DNA of 64,000 nt, from assembly GCA_001600495.1 (NCBI GenBank), contig BCKE01000055.1:124001-188000 (forward strand), given 5' to 3'. Source of the DNA: Pilasporangium apinafurcum. Its lineage: Eukaryota; Oomycota; Peronosporomycetes; Pythiales; Pythiaceae. Below the pieces are notes generated by a model. The model saw only the letters and a list, made by a program, of their open reading frames with translations, was not told the DNA's origin and searched no databases. The position numbers and the translations under genes are program-made. Positions 10,054 to 19,749 of this stretch are shown one piece after another; position 1 is the first letter of the stretch, and each line of letters begins with the position of its first letter.

Positions 10054-11408
10054 ATGCCGCGCATTGAAACGGAAGTTCGATTGGATTTTAAGGACGTCCT
10101 CATCCGTCCCAAGCGTAGTACGCTCAAGAGCCGCTCCCAAGTCGATGTCACGCGGGAGTTCACGTTCCGTAACTCTAAGCGGACATGGTCTGGTGTGGTA
10201 CGTTATTGATAAACTAATTATTTAATGGCTGGGATGTGCTAAGAAACGATGCACACTCGATTCATGAGGTTTGTGCTTACCAGAGCTATGTGTTTCGCGT
10301 GTTTGTGTTGTACATAGCCGGTGATTGCCGCGAATATGGATACGGTGGGCACGTTTGAAATAGCGGTGGAGTTGGCAAAGTTCCAGTTCATCACGTGTGT
10401 GCACAAGCACTACTCGTTGAACGAATGGAACGAATTTGCAGCAAAGCATCCCGAAGCATTGCCGACCGTTGCGGTTAGTGCGGGTTCTAGTGCCGCTGAT
10501 ATTGAAAAGATCACTACGGTATGTTTTTAAATATGTCGAGATATTCATTTGTGTAACGAGTCTTTTCTCATCTTGGATGTCCTAAACTTGTAGATTTTAA
10601 AGCAATACCCTGACATTCGCTTCATCTGCTTGGATGTCGCCAATGGGTACTCGGAATACTTCGTGCAAGCCGTCAAGGACGTTCGTGCTGCTTTCCCGGA
10701 GCACACTATCATCGCTGGTAACGTTGTCACTGGCGAAATGGTAGAAGAATTGCTGCTTTCGGGTGCCGATATCATCAAAGTAGGCATTGGTCCGGGCTCT
10801 GTCTGCACTACTCGCAAGCAAACTGGTGTCGGATACCCGCAACTGTCTGCTGTGTTGGAATGTGCTGATGCTGCCCATGGATTGAATGGCCATGTGATTT
10901 CCGACGGTGGATGCACGTGTCCGGGTGATGTTGCGAAGGCGTTTGGTGCGGGTGCTGATTTCGTGATGCTCGGTGGTATGCTCGCTGGACATGATGAAAG
11001 TGGAGGTGAAAAGATCGAAATCAATGGCACTCTTTTCAAGAAGTTCTACGGCATGAGCTCTTCCGAAGCTATGACGAAGCATGCGGGTGGTGTCGCTGAG
11101 TACCGTGCCAGCGAGGGCAAAAGTGTAACTGTGCCATATCGTGGCCCTGTTTCAGGTACTTGCAAGGAGATTCTGGGTGGCGTGCGATCGGCGTGTACGT
11201 ACGTCGGAGCAAGCAAGCTTAAGGAACTTAGCAAGGTAACGCATATATTTGTAGTTTGTACCAAGGTTACGAATGTGAGCTAACTTTATGTTGTCATCTT
11301 CCTTCACAGCGTACGACTTTCATCCGTGTCTCGCAACAACTTAATGAAGTATTTGGGCGTGCTCCAAATGAACAAGAGCAAAATAATGCGAAGCGTCAAA
11401 AGGTGTAA
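10054..11408 (+). CDS. GMP reductase
   Basis: Four exons, 10054-10197, 10318-10518, 10594-11235 and 11310-11408, give 361 residues (family about 345-350). All three introns are phase 0. The enzyme reduces GMP to IMP with NADPH, releasing ammonia, in purine salvage. Key parts are visible: [15 protein letters not shown] at the N-terminus, [12 protein letters not shown], the catalytic cysteine loop [33 protein letters not shown] and the phosphate-binding stretch [16 protein letters not shown], then [10 protein letters not shown]. The lack of CBS domains and the GMPR-type loop separate it from IMP dehydrogenase. The last exon encodes a short hydrophilic tail ending KRQKV. Product naming is firm. 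Confidence 0.95.
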
Positions 11409-11597
11409 TGCCAAGCTGCATTCTTAAACCATCGAGAAGCTCAAATAGAGCAGGACTATCAAAGACGTGAAAGGAAGAATCGAAGCAGATCCAATGTATT
11501 TAAACATCCCAACACATAATACATGCGCTTCTCCATGTATTCTAACTTATCAAAATAAGCATTTGTGTTCATTCCTTCCTTTCATTGTAATTTTTGG

Positions 11598-12329
11598 CTA
11601 TGCATATTCTGCCAACTGAGGGTCAATTCTATCTTGCTGTTCGTCTTGCAATCGATTCAAACTCGCCAATGCTTGCTGAGCTACAGCCACTGATGGTAGT
11701 GCAATGAAAACAGTCTCACACACTATGACGAATATCCATCCAATGGTACAAAACAACCCGAGTGCACTGAGCAGGCAAAGACCTACGCTGCGTGCGTGCA
11801 AACCCACAACAGTCAATGTCACTGACAAACTGAACAAGAGCGCCGATCCCAATGCCTTTCGCTGCAAAATTTTTGTTCGTCTTTTTCGCGATGAGCTATT
11901 GATTTGATTTTGATCGCCCCACACTGGCTGCTTCGTTTGGATGTCCATCGTGTTGCATTTTAGGAAACAGAGACACTTCCACGAGAATGGTAGAATTCGT
12001 TGTTGTGGTTCGTACACATGTGGCTTTTGGTGCACGTGCCGGAAGCAATACATTTTTTCGTTCAAAACCATGTTCGCATCGCTTGGGTTGTGTAAAATCC
12101 ATGCTGTACGCGTGCAAATATCCCCGTTGGAATTAATCCCATGGCACCGCACTAGTCGCGTGCACTCCTGCATTGCCATTGATCCGTCATCATCTGAGGC
12201 ACATATTGTCCCAGTCTCACTATAAGCGTGTGGCAAGCATACAGTACTTGACAGTAAATTTGCTTCATCGTTTTCATCGGCGTTATTGTCGTTTATACCA
12301 TACAACCATGGTGTCTGCATCACTAGCAT
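11598..12329 (-). CDS. Unknown membrane protein with N-terminal CxxxxxxxxxC..CxxH motif
   Basis: One exon, 243 residues, start ATG at 12329. Residues about 60-105 carry a cysteine/histidine pattern (VRCHGINSNGDICTRTA followed by MYCFRHVHQ), which looks like a small metal-binding module of the type CxGxxxxGxxCxR...YCxxH found beside varied domains. Two hydrophobic helices occupy about residues 165-225 (LGSALLFSLSVTLTVVGL and LSALGLFCTIGWIFVIVC). The tail is charged. I do not recognise the family; a membrane-anchored zinc-binding protein is the plain reading. The start codon lies two bases from a 60-base foldback arm (12331-12484), so its 5' UTR or promoter is repeat-derived. Confidence 0.7.
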   Translation of the reverse strand: MLVMQTPWLYGINDNNADENDEANLLSSTVCLPHAYSETGTICASDDDGSMAMQECTRLVRCHGINSNGDICTRTAWILHNPSDANMVLNEKMYCFRHVHQKPHVYEPQQRILPFSWKCLCFLKCNTMDIQTKQPVWGDQNQINSSSRKRRTKILQRKALGSALLFSLSVTLTVVGLHARSVGLCLLSALGLFCTIGWIFVIVCETVFIALPSVAVAQQALASLNRLQDEQQDRIDPQLAEYA

Positions 12330-12330
12330 C

Positions 12331-12484
12331 CTGGCAATACGCGCCTACCTATAGCAGGGAGTCGCTAGAATAAGGACTTGAACTGTGTGGCCGCGTTTGA
12401 GAGGTCGCTAGCCTCCCTCACAGCCCACACGGTTCGAGTTCATATTCTAGCGACTGGCTGCTATAGACAGACACATATTGCCAG
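12331..12484. repeat. Foldback inverted repeat with pol III B-box-like sequence
   Basis: Arms 12331-12390 and 12425-12484 pair over 60 bases with about 11 mismatches, around a 34-base loop. Both arms contain CTATAGCAG and GTCGCTAGAATA. The right arm has GGTTCGAGTTC, close to the tRNA B box GGTTCGANTCC, but the arms do not fold as a tRNA. It looks like a MITE or two head-to-head short interspersed elements. Confidence 0.6.
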
Positions 12485-12710
12485 TCAATCTTGCCTGCTC
12501 TAAACAGCTACAAAGCGAGCGTTTAGCTCTCCGTCCCTTGCAGTTTTGTCACAACAACAAAGCCGAGTTATTATAATATGTGGGGAACAGTAGAAACAAT
12601 CATATTTTTAATTCATTAGAATACCAAACTGATTCCTGAGCTACATGTAATGGCGCTCACATCTTTGCTTTGTAGATACAACTTGCAAATGGAGCCATGG
12701 TGCATAATTC

Positions 12711-13508
12711 TTACCAGGGGAGGATTGTGCCATCGTACTGATAGAATTTGTTAGTGTCTTCGATCGTGATACTGGCCAAGACCTTGGTCATCCCCGCAAC
12801 ACTCTCGCTCGGTTGAATTTGGCCATTGTTACCATTGAGCTCTGTCACGACGTATCCTGGATGGATCGAAATGGCAATGATGTTGTCTTTCTTGACATCC
12901 TGCGCCAGGCATGCGTTAATCATATTCAGTGCCGTCTTGGACGCACGATAGCCGTACTGACGACCCAACATATCAGCTATAGGGCCAGCGTTGAGAGTAA
13001 TGCTCCCCATATAGGAACCCACATGTGCGACAATGGCAGAACCATTCTTGGCAGCAGCGAGCTTGAGGTTGGGAATAAAGGCGCGCGTCACCAAGAAGGG
13101 TCCCACGGTGTTCACCTCGAATTGACGTAGGAGACTGGCTTTCGTCGTGGCAGCCAAATCGCCCTTTTCCAAGATGCCAGCGTTATTGATGAGCAAATCA
13201 ATTGGTACGTCCTCAAGCGCCTTGGCAGCGTTTAAGATCGAGTCTTCGTCCGCCGAATCGAGCTGGATGATTTTTGAAGGCGAAAGTGCTTGCAGCTACG
13301 CGATGGTTCATACAAAAGATTACGACCCATCATACAATATTAGTATAGTGTGTGAGCGTATGTAGAAAGGTTGAGAGTTTACCTTGTCGGCGGCATTGAT
13401 ATTGCGAGCAGTGCCGATGACGTTCCATCCCGCCTTAATGTAGTGCTCGGCCAACGTGAGTCCGATGCCACGAGTGCTCCCAGTGATAAGAACAGTCTTC
13501 GTCGTCAT
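12711..13508 (-). CDS. Short-chain dehydrogenase/reductase (sniffer/carbonyl-reductase-like)
   Basis: Exons 13508-13383 and 13295-12711 give 236 residues. The N-terminal dinucleotide-binding motif is LITGSTRGIG, the NNAG motif is LLINNAGILEKG, and the catalytic pair is in YGYRASKTALNM (Y-x-x-x-K), with the serine in HVGSYMGS upstream. The C-terminal HPGYVVTELNGNNG and DGTILPW are typical of the sniffer/C-factor group of classical SDRs. The arginine after the first beta strand region (TARN) suggests NADP(H). The substrate cannot be told from sequence. The first intron is phase 0 (donor GTAAAC, acceptor CGCGTAG). A tandem 53-base repeat lies about 140 bases upstream of the start. Confidence 0.9.
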
Positions 13509-14567
13509 TAATGATCTTGATGGTGGTTTCGCTTGAGTGTTGAAATGTAAATTCAAAAATGAGCACCAATCGGTACTAATACACTCCCGCGTAGTTCTGC
13601 ATTCTAAATGATACAAACTAGTCCTTCCACATGCGCTTTGAATTTGATGGATCACGAAATCACATGCTGACGATATTTGTCAACAAGTTGACGGAATTTC
13701 GTGATCACGAAATCACATGCTGACGATATTTGTCAACAAGTTGACGGAATTTCGTAATCAGTAAATTTTAGTACCAAATCTTTGTTGTCTCCTTCATAAA
13801 ATTACTCCAAACTGTGCAAAAATGGTTCTTCGCATCAGGATTGACTACGATACTTTATGCACAACGTTTGGTGGTGTGTTGTGACGAATTGTTTTACATG
13901 GCACTGATAATAAAGACAAGTGTTATCACACAGCTTTTCAAACTATTTCCCCTTATTGGTTTAGTTCTTCGGTACCATAAAGCCTGTCATTGTGTTTCAC
14001 GCGATGTACTGGTAATACGTAATCTTTTTCATCGAGTCCTCCGACATCATCGTCGAACTGACTAATGGACAACAAGGTGAAACGCTACAACTTTGCCATC
14101 CTATTCAAATTCCAAGTTATCTTTTTTGTATATCAACACTTGCATACATAAGACGATCGATGTCCACTGTATCATCCATAATATCCAGCCGCTTCTTTGA
14201 GCCCAACGCATCACTCTCCCATTGCCCAGGCATATTCCTACACTCTATTCTCGTCGTCGTAACTCTAGTGGTCTTGGGAATCCATGTGGGAGACACATAG
14301 CGAGCCTAAGAGTGTTTTTCGACTACAAGAAGTGTTCTCACAGTTAACTGTTGTACAAGTGCAGGGGTGTATTGCCAAAACAAATGCTCATTTAGCAGAC
14401 ATTTACGAGCACATGCAGAGGATAAAAGATATGAATTTATTTTGTCTATTGCTGGTCAAAAATAAAATTTCGGGTTTCATTCGGGTTTAGTTCTTAAAGG
14501 GAGGGGCTGACATATCGCGATTGCCCGAGAGTATCAAACAAGGGAAGACGAAATCAAAGCGAAAGAC
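13509..14567. other. Gene-free stretch with tandem repeat
   Basis: Apart from the 53-base tandem duplication at 13650-13755 I see no supported feature. An 83-codon plus-strand frame at 13814-14065 has no recognisable protein character. Confidence 0.5.
13650..13755. repeat. Perfect 53-base tandem duplication with internal dyads
   Basis: Units 13650-13702 and 13703-13755 are identical. Each unit begins GATCACGAAAT and ends ATTTCGT, so with the next unit the outer words form an inverted repeat (GATCACGAAAT/ATTTCGTGATC), and each has an inner near-perfect palindrome GTCAACAAGTTGAC. It lies upstream of the short-chain dehydrogenase on the minus strand. Confidence 0.9.
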
Positions 14568-15446
14568 ATGAGCACTGCCACTGCTGCTGCTGCCCCGAAG
14601 GCACGGCCCTTCAAGGACTTATCCGATGCAATCAGTCGATCGGAATGCTATTGCTTGAATGAGAATCCGAGCTTTCCCTTTGGCAATCTTTTCATCGGAG
14701 ATAGCACGTTGCAGCTTAAATCCGATGCCGATGGTAATTCCACGCACGTTCAATATGGATATGGGAGCAATACGACACTCCTCTTGATGGAATTGACGGC
14801 TGGATTAATGGTTTATATCGTTTTGCGTAAAATAGAGCAGTTGATTCTTCATATTGAGTTCCAAGATGCTGTCAAGATCCATTCCATCAACATTGTGGCG
14901 GAGCCTGGAGGTACGTAGCTCTCCGCCGTCTTGCTGCTGCACAGATTGTCTGTCGACACTTTGTTCAGCATTATGAATGGTATTCAACTAGAGTCGGCGC
15001 CTCGAGTGTTAAAACTATTTGCGAATCGGGCGAATCTCGGCTTCTCAGACGCAAGTGACGTGGAACCGACGCAGACAATCGAAGTCACCGACGATGATCT
15101 CCATCCAGACAAGGATATTGAATTGCGCTTCGTTAAATTCCAGCGCATCAAGAGTATCACAGTATGTTTAACACATCACCTTTCCTTATCAATGTCGGTG
15201 TATATGGTGTAAATTAATGTTTCCTATGTTTGATCTGTCAGATTTTCGTGGAGGAAAACAATGGGGATGAAATCACGGCCATCTCCAGTCTCAAGTTCTA
15301 TGGTGCGTTTCCATATCCCTTTGTATTTGTGGTTTCTTTTCTGCTAGCTGTTGATAGAGATGTGACACCACAATCTTACCATGTATACAGGCGAGCGAAT
15401 TGCAGGCACAAACATGAACGAACTCAAGAAGATCAGCGACGAATAG
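14568..15446 (+). CDS. PITH domain protein (PITHD1/TXNL1 C-domain type)
   Basis: Five exons, 14568-14733, 14836-14910, 14992-15161, 15242-15302 and 15391-15446, give 175 residues. Donors are GTAATT, GTACGT, GTATGT and GTGCGT. The protein is a single PITH domain: ECYCLNENP near the start, then SDADEQLILHIEF, KIHSINIVAEP, RVLKLFANRANLGFSDA, PTQTIEV, ELRFVKFQRIKSITIFVE and the hallmark end GTNMNELKKI. No thioredoxin domain precedes it, so it is closer to PITHD1 than TXNL1. PITH domains bind the 26S proteasome in TXNL1; the role of stand-alone members is poorly known. The short first intron makes a long misleading read-through frame. Confidence 0.9.
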
Positions 15447-15620
15447 AAGTTGAGAACTGTATGAATCCTATTCACGCATACGCAGAAGAACAATAACGAA
15501 CGACAAAGCTTGCACACTTCGATGTGTGTCTAGGAATCCGTGTTGTCGTTTATCTACAATGACTTATCATCCTCCACATCTTCCCCCTTCCCCAAACCAC
15601 CAAGCACATTTCGTCACTGA

Positions 15621-16920
15621 TCATACGTCGAAACGATCATTGGCGTGGACTTTGCTCTTGTTCCCTCCATACGTCAAATGGAAAGGCTTCTTCGGTGCCT
15701 TCTCGAGTGTTGTCAGCTTTGGTAACAAATCTTCTTTTGATCGAGGCACACCGCGTTTCTTGTAGGGGTTTCTCCATCCGTCCAGATACTCCACACCAGT
15801 ATTTATTCCTGGTTCGTTCAGCTTTTTGTAGGCATCACGGTCGGGATTGTGCACCAATTGGAAATCCGAGGCACTCAAGCGCCTTAATTTGTGATATTTC
15901 TTTTGTGTGCGGATGGCTTTCAAGTCGGCACCATAAACAGAACTGGCCTGAATTGTAGCTTTATTCGACGGTGGGTACGGAATCAATTTTGTCGGAGGTT
16001 TTGTTGCCGCGAATTGTGAAGCAATGAGCGTTTTGGTGTTGTTACGAATGTGATTTTCCACGGGAATGCCAAAGGAGGTGGCTGTTGAGGCAAGCATCGG
16101 TGAGCTGTAGATCCCTGAAATGGCGCGTGTACCAACAAGATGGTGCAAATTCTGAGTCACTTGCACTAGCTCACACTCAGCAGCTTCCTGGATTGCACGT
16201 TGCTCCTCCTAACGATGATGAACAGGACAACATTGTGGTTAGTTTGGTACGAACACAATAGCGAAGGAAACTGGCGTTGAAATTAGGCTCTGTACCGCTT
16301 GCTGGCGAGCCAGATTTTCTTCCATCAGTCGTCGCATTTCGTCACCTTTCCGCGCGATTTCTTTCACATATGCTTTCCGTACTCGGAAATCCAGAATGCG
16401 GTGCCGGCTTTGCGCTCCACGCACTCGTTTCTGGATGACTGTTGCGTAGTAATGCAAGCGACACCTGTGGTGATATAGCTGTTCTCTGTACCGCAAGTTA
16501 TGACACCTCACACGGGCGAGGTGGCCACGATACACTCGTGCAATAATAATCTCCGCCTTGCTGGAAGTACCAAAAGAGATAACGTTTTCAGAGCTTTTGT
16601 CGCCTCAAATGGAAGCAAAGACAGCATATACATACGTCTTTGAAGTGATAGTGGTGCGCACAAATTGTCCACGGAAGAGCCGCTGGATGTCCACGGCAGC
16701 GCGTCGTTCCCGATCTGCATTCTCATGTGCATCTCTATGTACAGTAAGTAAGAGAGATACGATAAGTTACTGATTTCAGTGACAGAGAGAATGCATTGGT
16801 AAGCATTATGTGGTGCATTCAAAGGTGAGTGATAGTAGCCCTACATACATACTCTAGTAATCGCTGGAGATGATCGATCGTCGACCGCCGGGTCTTCCAG
16901 CAATCATAGAAAAGCGCCAT
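15621..16920 (-). CDS. SPATA17-like IQ-motif ciliary protein
   Basis: Four exons, 16920-16853, 16734-16636, 16560-16296 and 16208-15621, give 339 residues (human SPATA17 has 361). Donors GTATGT, GTATGT and GTACAG. IQ helices follow one another: AAVDIQRLFRGQFVR, IIIARVYRGHLARVR and ATVIQKRVRGAQSR. Downstream, LVGTRAISGIYSSP matches the SPATA17 signature GIYNSP after the coiled segment. In animals the protein is a calmodulin-binding component tied to sperm flagella and cilia. The C-terminal 100 residues are basic and proline-rich. It is head-to-head with the LRRC46-like gene, starts 363 bases apart, suggesting co-expression of two ciliary genes. Confidence 0.8.
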
Positions 16921-17282
16921 TGACTGGTGAAGCAACCGACTCAAGTGGATGACTTAGTCTAAAACAAGCAACAACACCTGGAGTCCATTGCCACCACCGC
17001 CTGCTCATCAAGAGCTCACATTTCTTGAAACGGTTCCAATAACCATTTTCGCCCAATCAGTGCGTGCGAATGATTGGATACAATTAAAGTAAAAACATAT
17101 TTTTATTGGCTAAAAATATCTATGTACAGGTTGAAGTGACTATATTGACTACCAGGTAGACAATAATTGTTCTTTTTGGAAGAAATGGCTCACTTTGAGC
17201 GTGTTCCAGAATTTCGTGAAGAACCACAGAAGAAAAAGACCAAAACCGAAAAAGCAACAGGAAAGAAACAATAGCGAGTGGA
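16921..17282. promoter_or_regulatory. Bidirectional promoter region between two ciliary genes
   Basis: The starts of the SPATA17-like (minus) and LRRC46-like (plus) genes are 363 bases apart. The region has CCAAT-type words (CCAATCAG near 17053, ATTGG near 17070) and an imperfect palindrome GGTTCCAATAACC at 17032-17044. It also holds a 29-codon upstream frame at 17185-17274 on the plus strand. Confidence 0.45.
17185..17274 (+). other. Possible upstream open reading frame of the LRRC46-like gene
   Basis: An ATG in AGAAATGG opens a frame of 29 residues (starting MAHFERVPEF, ending lysine-rich TGKKQ) that stops nine bases before the main ATG at 17283. If transcribed with the main gene it could lower translation of the main frame or favour reinitiation. 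Whether the mRNA extends this far is unknown. Confidence 0.35.
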
Positions 17283-18639
17283 ATGGCTAGAAAGTGGAAA
17301 AATGATAGTGATATGTTTGAAGTGGACATGCAGGATGATGGTGATACCAGTGACGAACCACTAATGGACGCCGATGCCGCCATGGAAGCTATCGAAGAAG
17401 ATCTCGTCGAACGGACCTCGATGTCTCTGCTGAATGATGATCGCCCGGTGCGGTTGACGATGCAACTGATCCGCGAGAGCGTGTCCTGCGCAAACCCGCT
17501 TTCTCTGTTGAGTGTAGCAAAATATAGTGGATCTACGCTGCGTGGGAACGACCATGACGACGACGACGATGATCAACAGATCAATACGCTTCTGCAACGG
17601 CGGTGTCTGCGGCTGGACTGGCTCAACATTGGAAAAATTGAGAATTTAGAGGTGTTCACACACGTACAGGAGCTCTATCTGCAGCACAATCTGATTGACC
17701 GGATAGAGAATCTAGATGACCACCAGGAGCTGACATTTTTGGCATTGGGAGGGAACCGGATTCGCAAGGTTGAGGGTCTCAAACACTTGACTAATGTGCG
17801 TACATTATTGAATGTGGTGATGACGAACAAATACAGTTCATAAATCCTAACCTGCATTTTTCTTACACCTGTGCAGCTCAAGTTTCTGGATTTATCCAAC
17901 AATTGCATTGAAGACTTCCAAATCAGTACGTCTCTGCCCTATGAACGCTGTTGTGTCCATCGTTGGTTTGCTAACAATCCTCTTTTTTCTTGACACAGGT
18001 GAATTCCCAAAGTCATTGATGATTCTTCGTCTTGCGGGTAATCCATTTGTGCGGCACATGCCGGCGTACGTGCATCTCTTCTTCGAGCGGCTGCCCAATC
18101 TTGTGCAAGTGGACCAATTCCGCCGCTCATCATCTGGTGATTCTTCCGGTGCAATCGCTCCTGTGTGCATCTCTCCGCGTTCTCAGTTTATAGAGCTCGA
18201 AATGGAAGCCGAATTTCATGAGCAATCTGTGAAGGAAACACTACAGCCACATGGAGCGGACGAAGACGATGAGAACGCCTCGGAAGCATTTGATATGGCG
18301 GTGTATGAAGAAATTCGTAAGGAACGGATAGGTAAATGGAAACAGCAGTTGAAAGATCTAGAGCTTCGCAAGGCTGAATTAGAAAAAGATGCCCCAATTA
18401 CGCTGTCGACGCCGCGGCTTAAGTCGAAGCGGCTGACTGCGCTGACAAGAGCTCGAGAAACGACCGATGTTGCGATAGCCGATTCTGTTACTAGATTTCA
18501 ACAGGTATGAGTTCGTATTCCAATTCTGATGCAGTCAATCATGTTTTAATTCATGTGGTGGCTTATGATGATACAGATGGAGTTGGAGCACAAAGAATGG
18601 CAGGAAACTCATCAACAGCAGCTCTCTCCAGCTAGTTAA
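17283..18639 (+). CDS. LRRC46-like leucine-rich repeat protein
   Basis: Exons 17283-17795, 17877-17925, 17999-18504 and 18577-18639 give 376 residues. About 110 acidic residues precede a block of SDS22-like leucine-rich repeats: VFTHVQELYLQHNLIDRIENL, LTFLALGGNRIRKVEGL, then LKFLDLSNNCIEDF and SEFPKSLMILRLAGNP. The last two match the order in LRRC46 (LQFLDLSENLIE ... DEFPQSLLILNLSGN). LRRC46 is needed for mouse sperm flagella. The C-terminal 150 residues form a charged coiled coil (RKERIGKWKQQLKDLELRKAELEKD). Other SDS22-like ciliary proteins are possible, but the EFP insertion between repeats favours LRRC46. See the head-to-head partner SPATA17-like. Confidence 0.8.
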
Positions 18640-19749
18640 AACTTTATATATGTAGCATAAATACACAGACGGAGCCATAGCCATTAGCTGATAGATGGAG
18701 CAACAATAAGCATAGGTCTGTTATTTCTTAGTTGTTTGGGATCTGTGCTTTTCTTTTTGCCCGATAGTCTTGTTGTGGATGATCCTAGTAGCACAAGTAC
18801 AATAATCTTCTGCGTCTAGAGCGTGTCGACCATTAAGCATGGTATTGGAATGGGGATAATTTAAATACAAGTCTACGACATGCCCATCGTCTTTTTAGAA
18901 GGATGAATGAGCAAAATGATATGAGAGCCACCATCCTCAATTTGACGCCACGCGTCCATTTGATTTAATGTGTTTGGATTCGATAATGGCTACCTTTGGA
19001 TACCAAATTGGTAAGAATACGAGACTGCACTCGCTGTTCATTCGATATTTTAGTGCTTATACCATTGGATATCTTTATGGCTAACACTTCAAATGTTCTT
19101 CATTTCTTTTTCTTAATTCCATCAAGCCATGTGTTCTTGGATTTTTAACCATTATTATTTGGGTCCGACTTAACTAGCAAAAGCTAGCTTAGACTAGACA
19201 CCGCGGAGTAGGCGTCTCCGACATCTAGAGTCGATGAGTCCAGGAGAGTAGGTGTCCATTCTTAAGAAAGATGTTCCTCGCAGCATTGACATCCCTATCG
19301 AGAACGAGCTTGCAGTGAGGGTATTGAAAGACTTTTTGGTGCTCGATCATGTGGTTGATTCTCCCACGCCGGTGGGAGAAGTGGGGGAATAAAGATTAAA
19401 AAAAGCAACGGTCTCTCCACAGAGCACCTTTCTTGGCATCTTCTTTTTCATTCTTATCGCTTGGGCAGCCTTCACTCCGCCACTCACACGACGTTTTATT
19501 TAAACAAATGAAAGAACCCATCGCATCTGTTCTTCGAAACACGTGCCTGCCTTCTCGTCCGTTACAGAGAGATGAACTTACGTTTTGTGGAGATTGAAGC
19601 TGAACAAAAAAAGGAGGTAAACAACCGTCTTGATCGCAGATACAGCAGCCACCACAGACATGCATCCACCCACACAGGCATTTTGCTATTGAGGGCTTCA
19701 TCGACACTCACTTTGAAAACACAGTACCACTGCACCGCTCTACGTCAGG
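18640..19749. other. Intergenic stretch with decayed mobile element
   Basis: Bases 19160-19390 are a Fanzor/TnpB element remnant (listed separately). The rest (18640-19159 and 19391-19749) shows no supported gene; the last part is the likely 5' region of the first MARVEL gene. Confidence 0.5.
19160..19390 (-). mobile_element. Decayed Fanzor/TnpB transposon end (copy 3)
   Basis: On the minus strand from 19387 to 19194 the reading is a degenerate C-terminus of an OrfB/TnpB/Fanzor nuclease: RGRINHMIEHQKVFQYPHC then KLVLDRDVNAARNIF, where DRDVNAARNI is the RuvC-III aspartate motif and the preceding CxxC ... CxxC zinc ribbon has lost three of four cysteines. After IFL one extra base breaks the frame; removing it gives RMDTYSPGLIDSR and a stop at 19194-19196. 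The segment that follows (19160-19193) is shared with copies 1, 2 and 4 (word CTAGCTTTTGCTAGTT). Clearly non-functional. Confidence 0.75.

Noticed and set aside
12349-12466. tRNA gene suggested by a GGTTCGAGTTC B-box-like word
   Set aside because: No acceptor, D or anticodon arms fold around it; the sequence is better explained as a foldback repeat.
17032-17044. GGTTCCAATAACC as an RFX X-box in the ciliary promoter
   Set aside because: Does not fit the X-box half-site pattern well and RFX factors are not expected outside opisthokont relatives.
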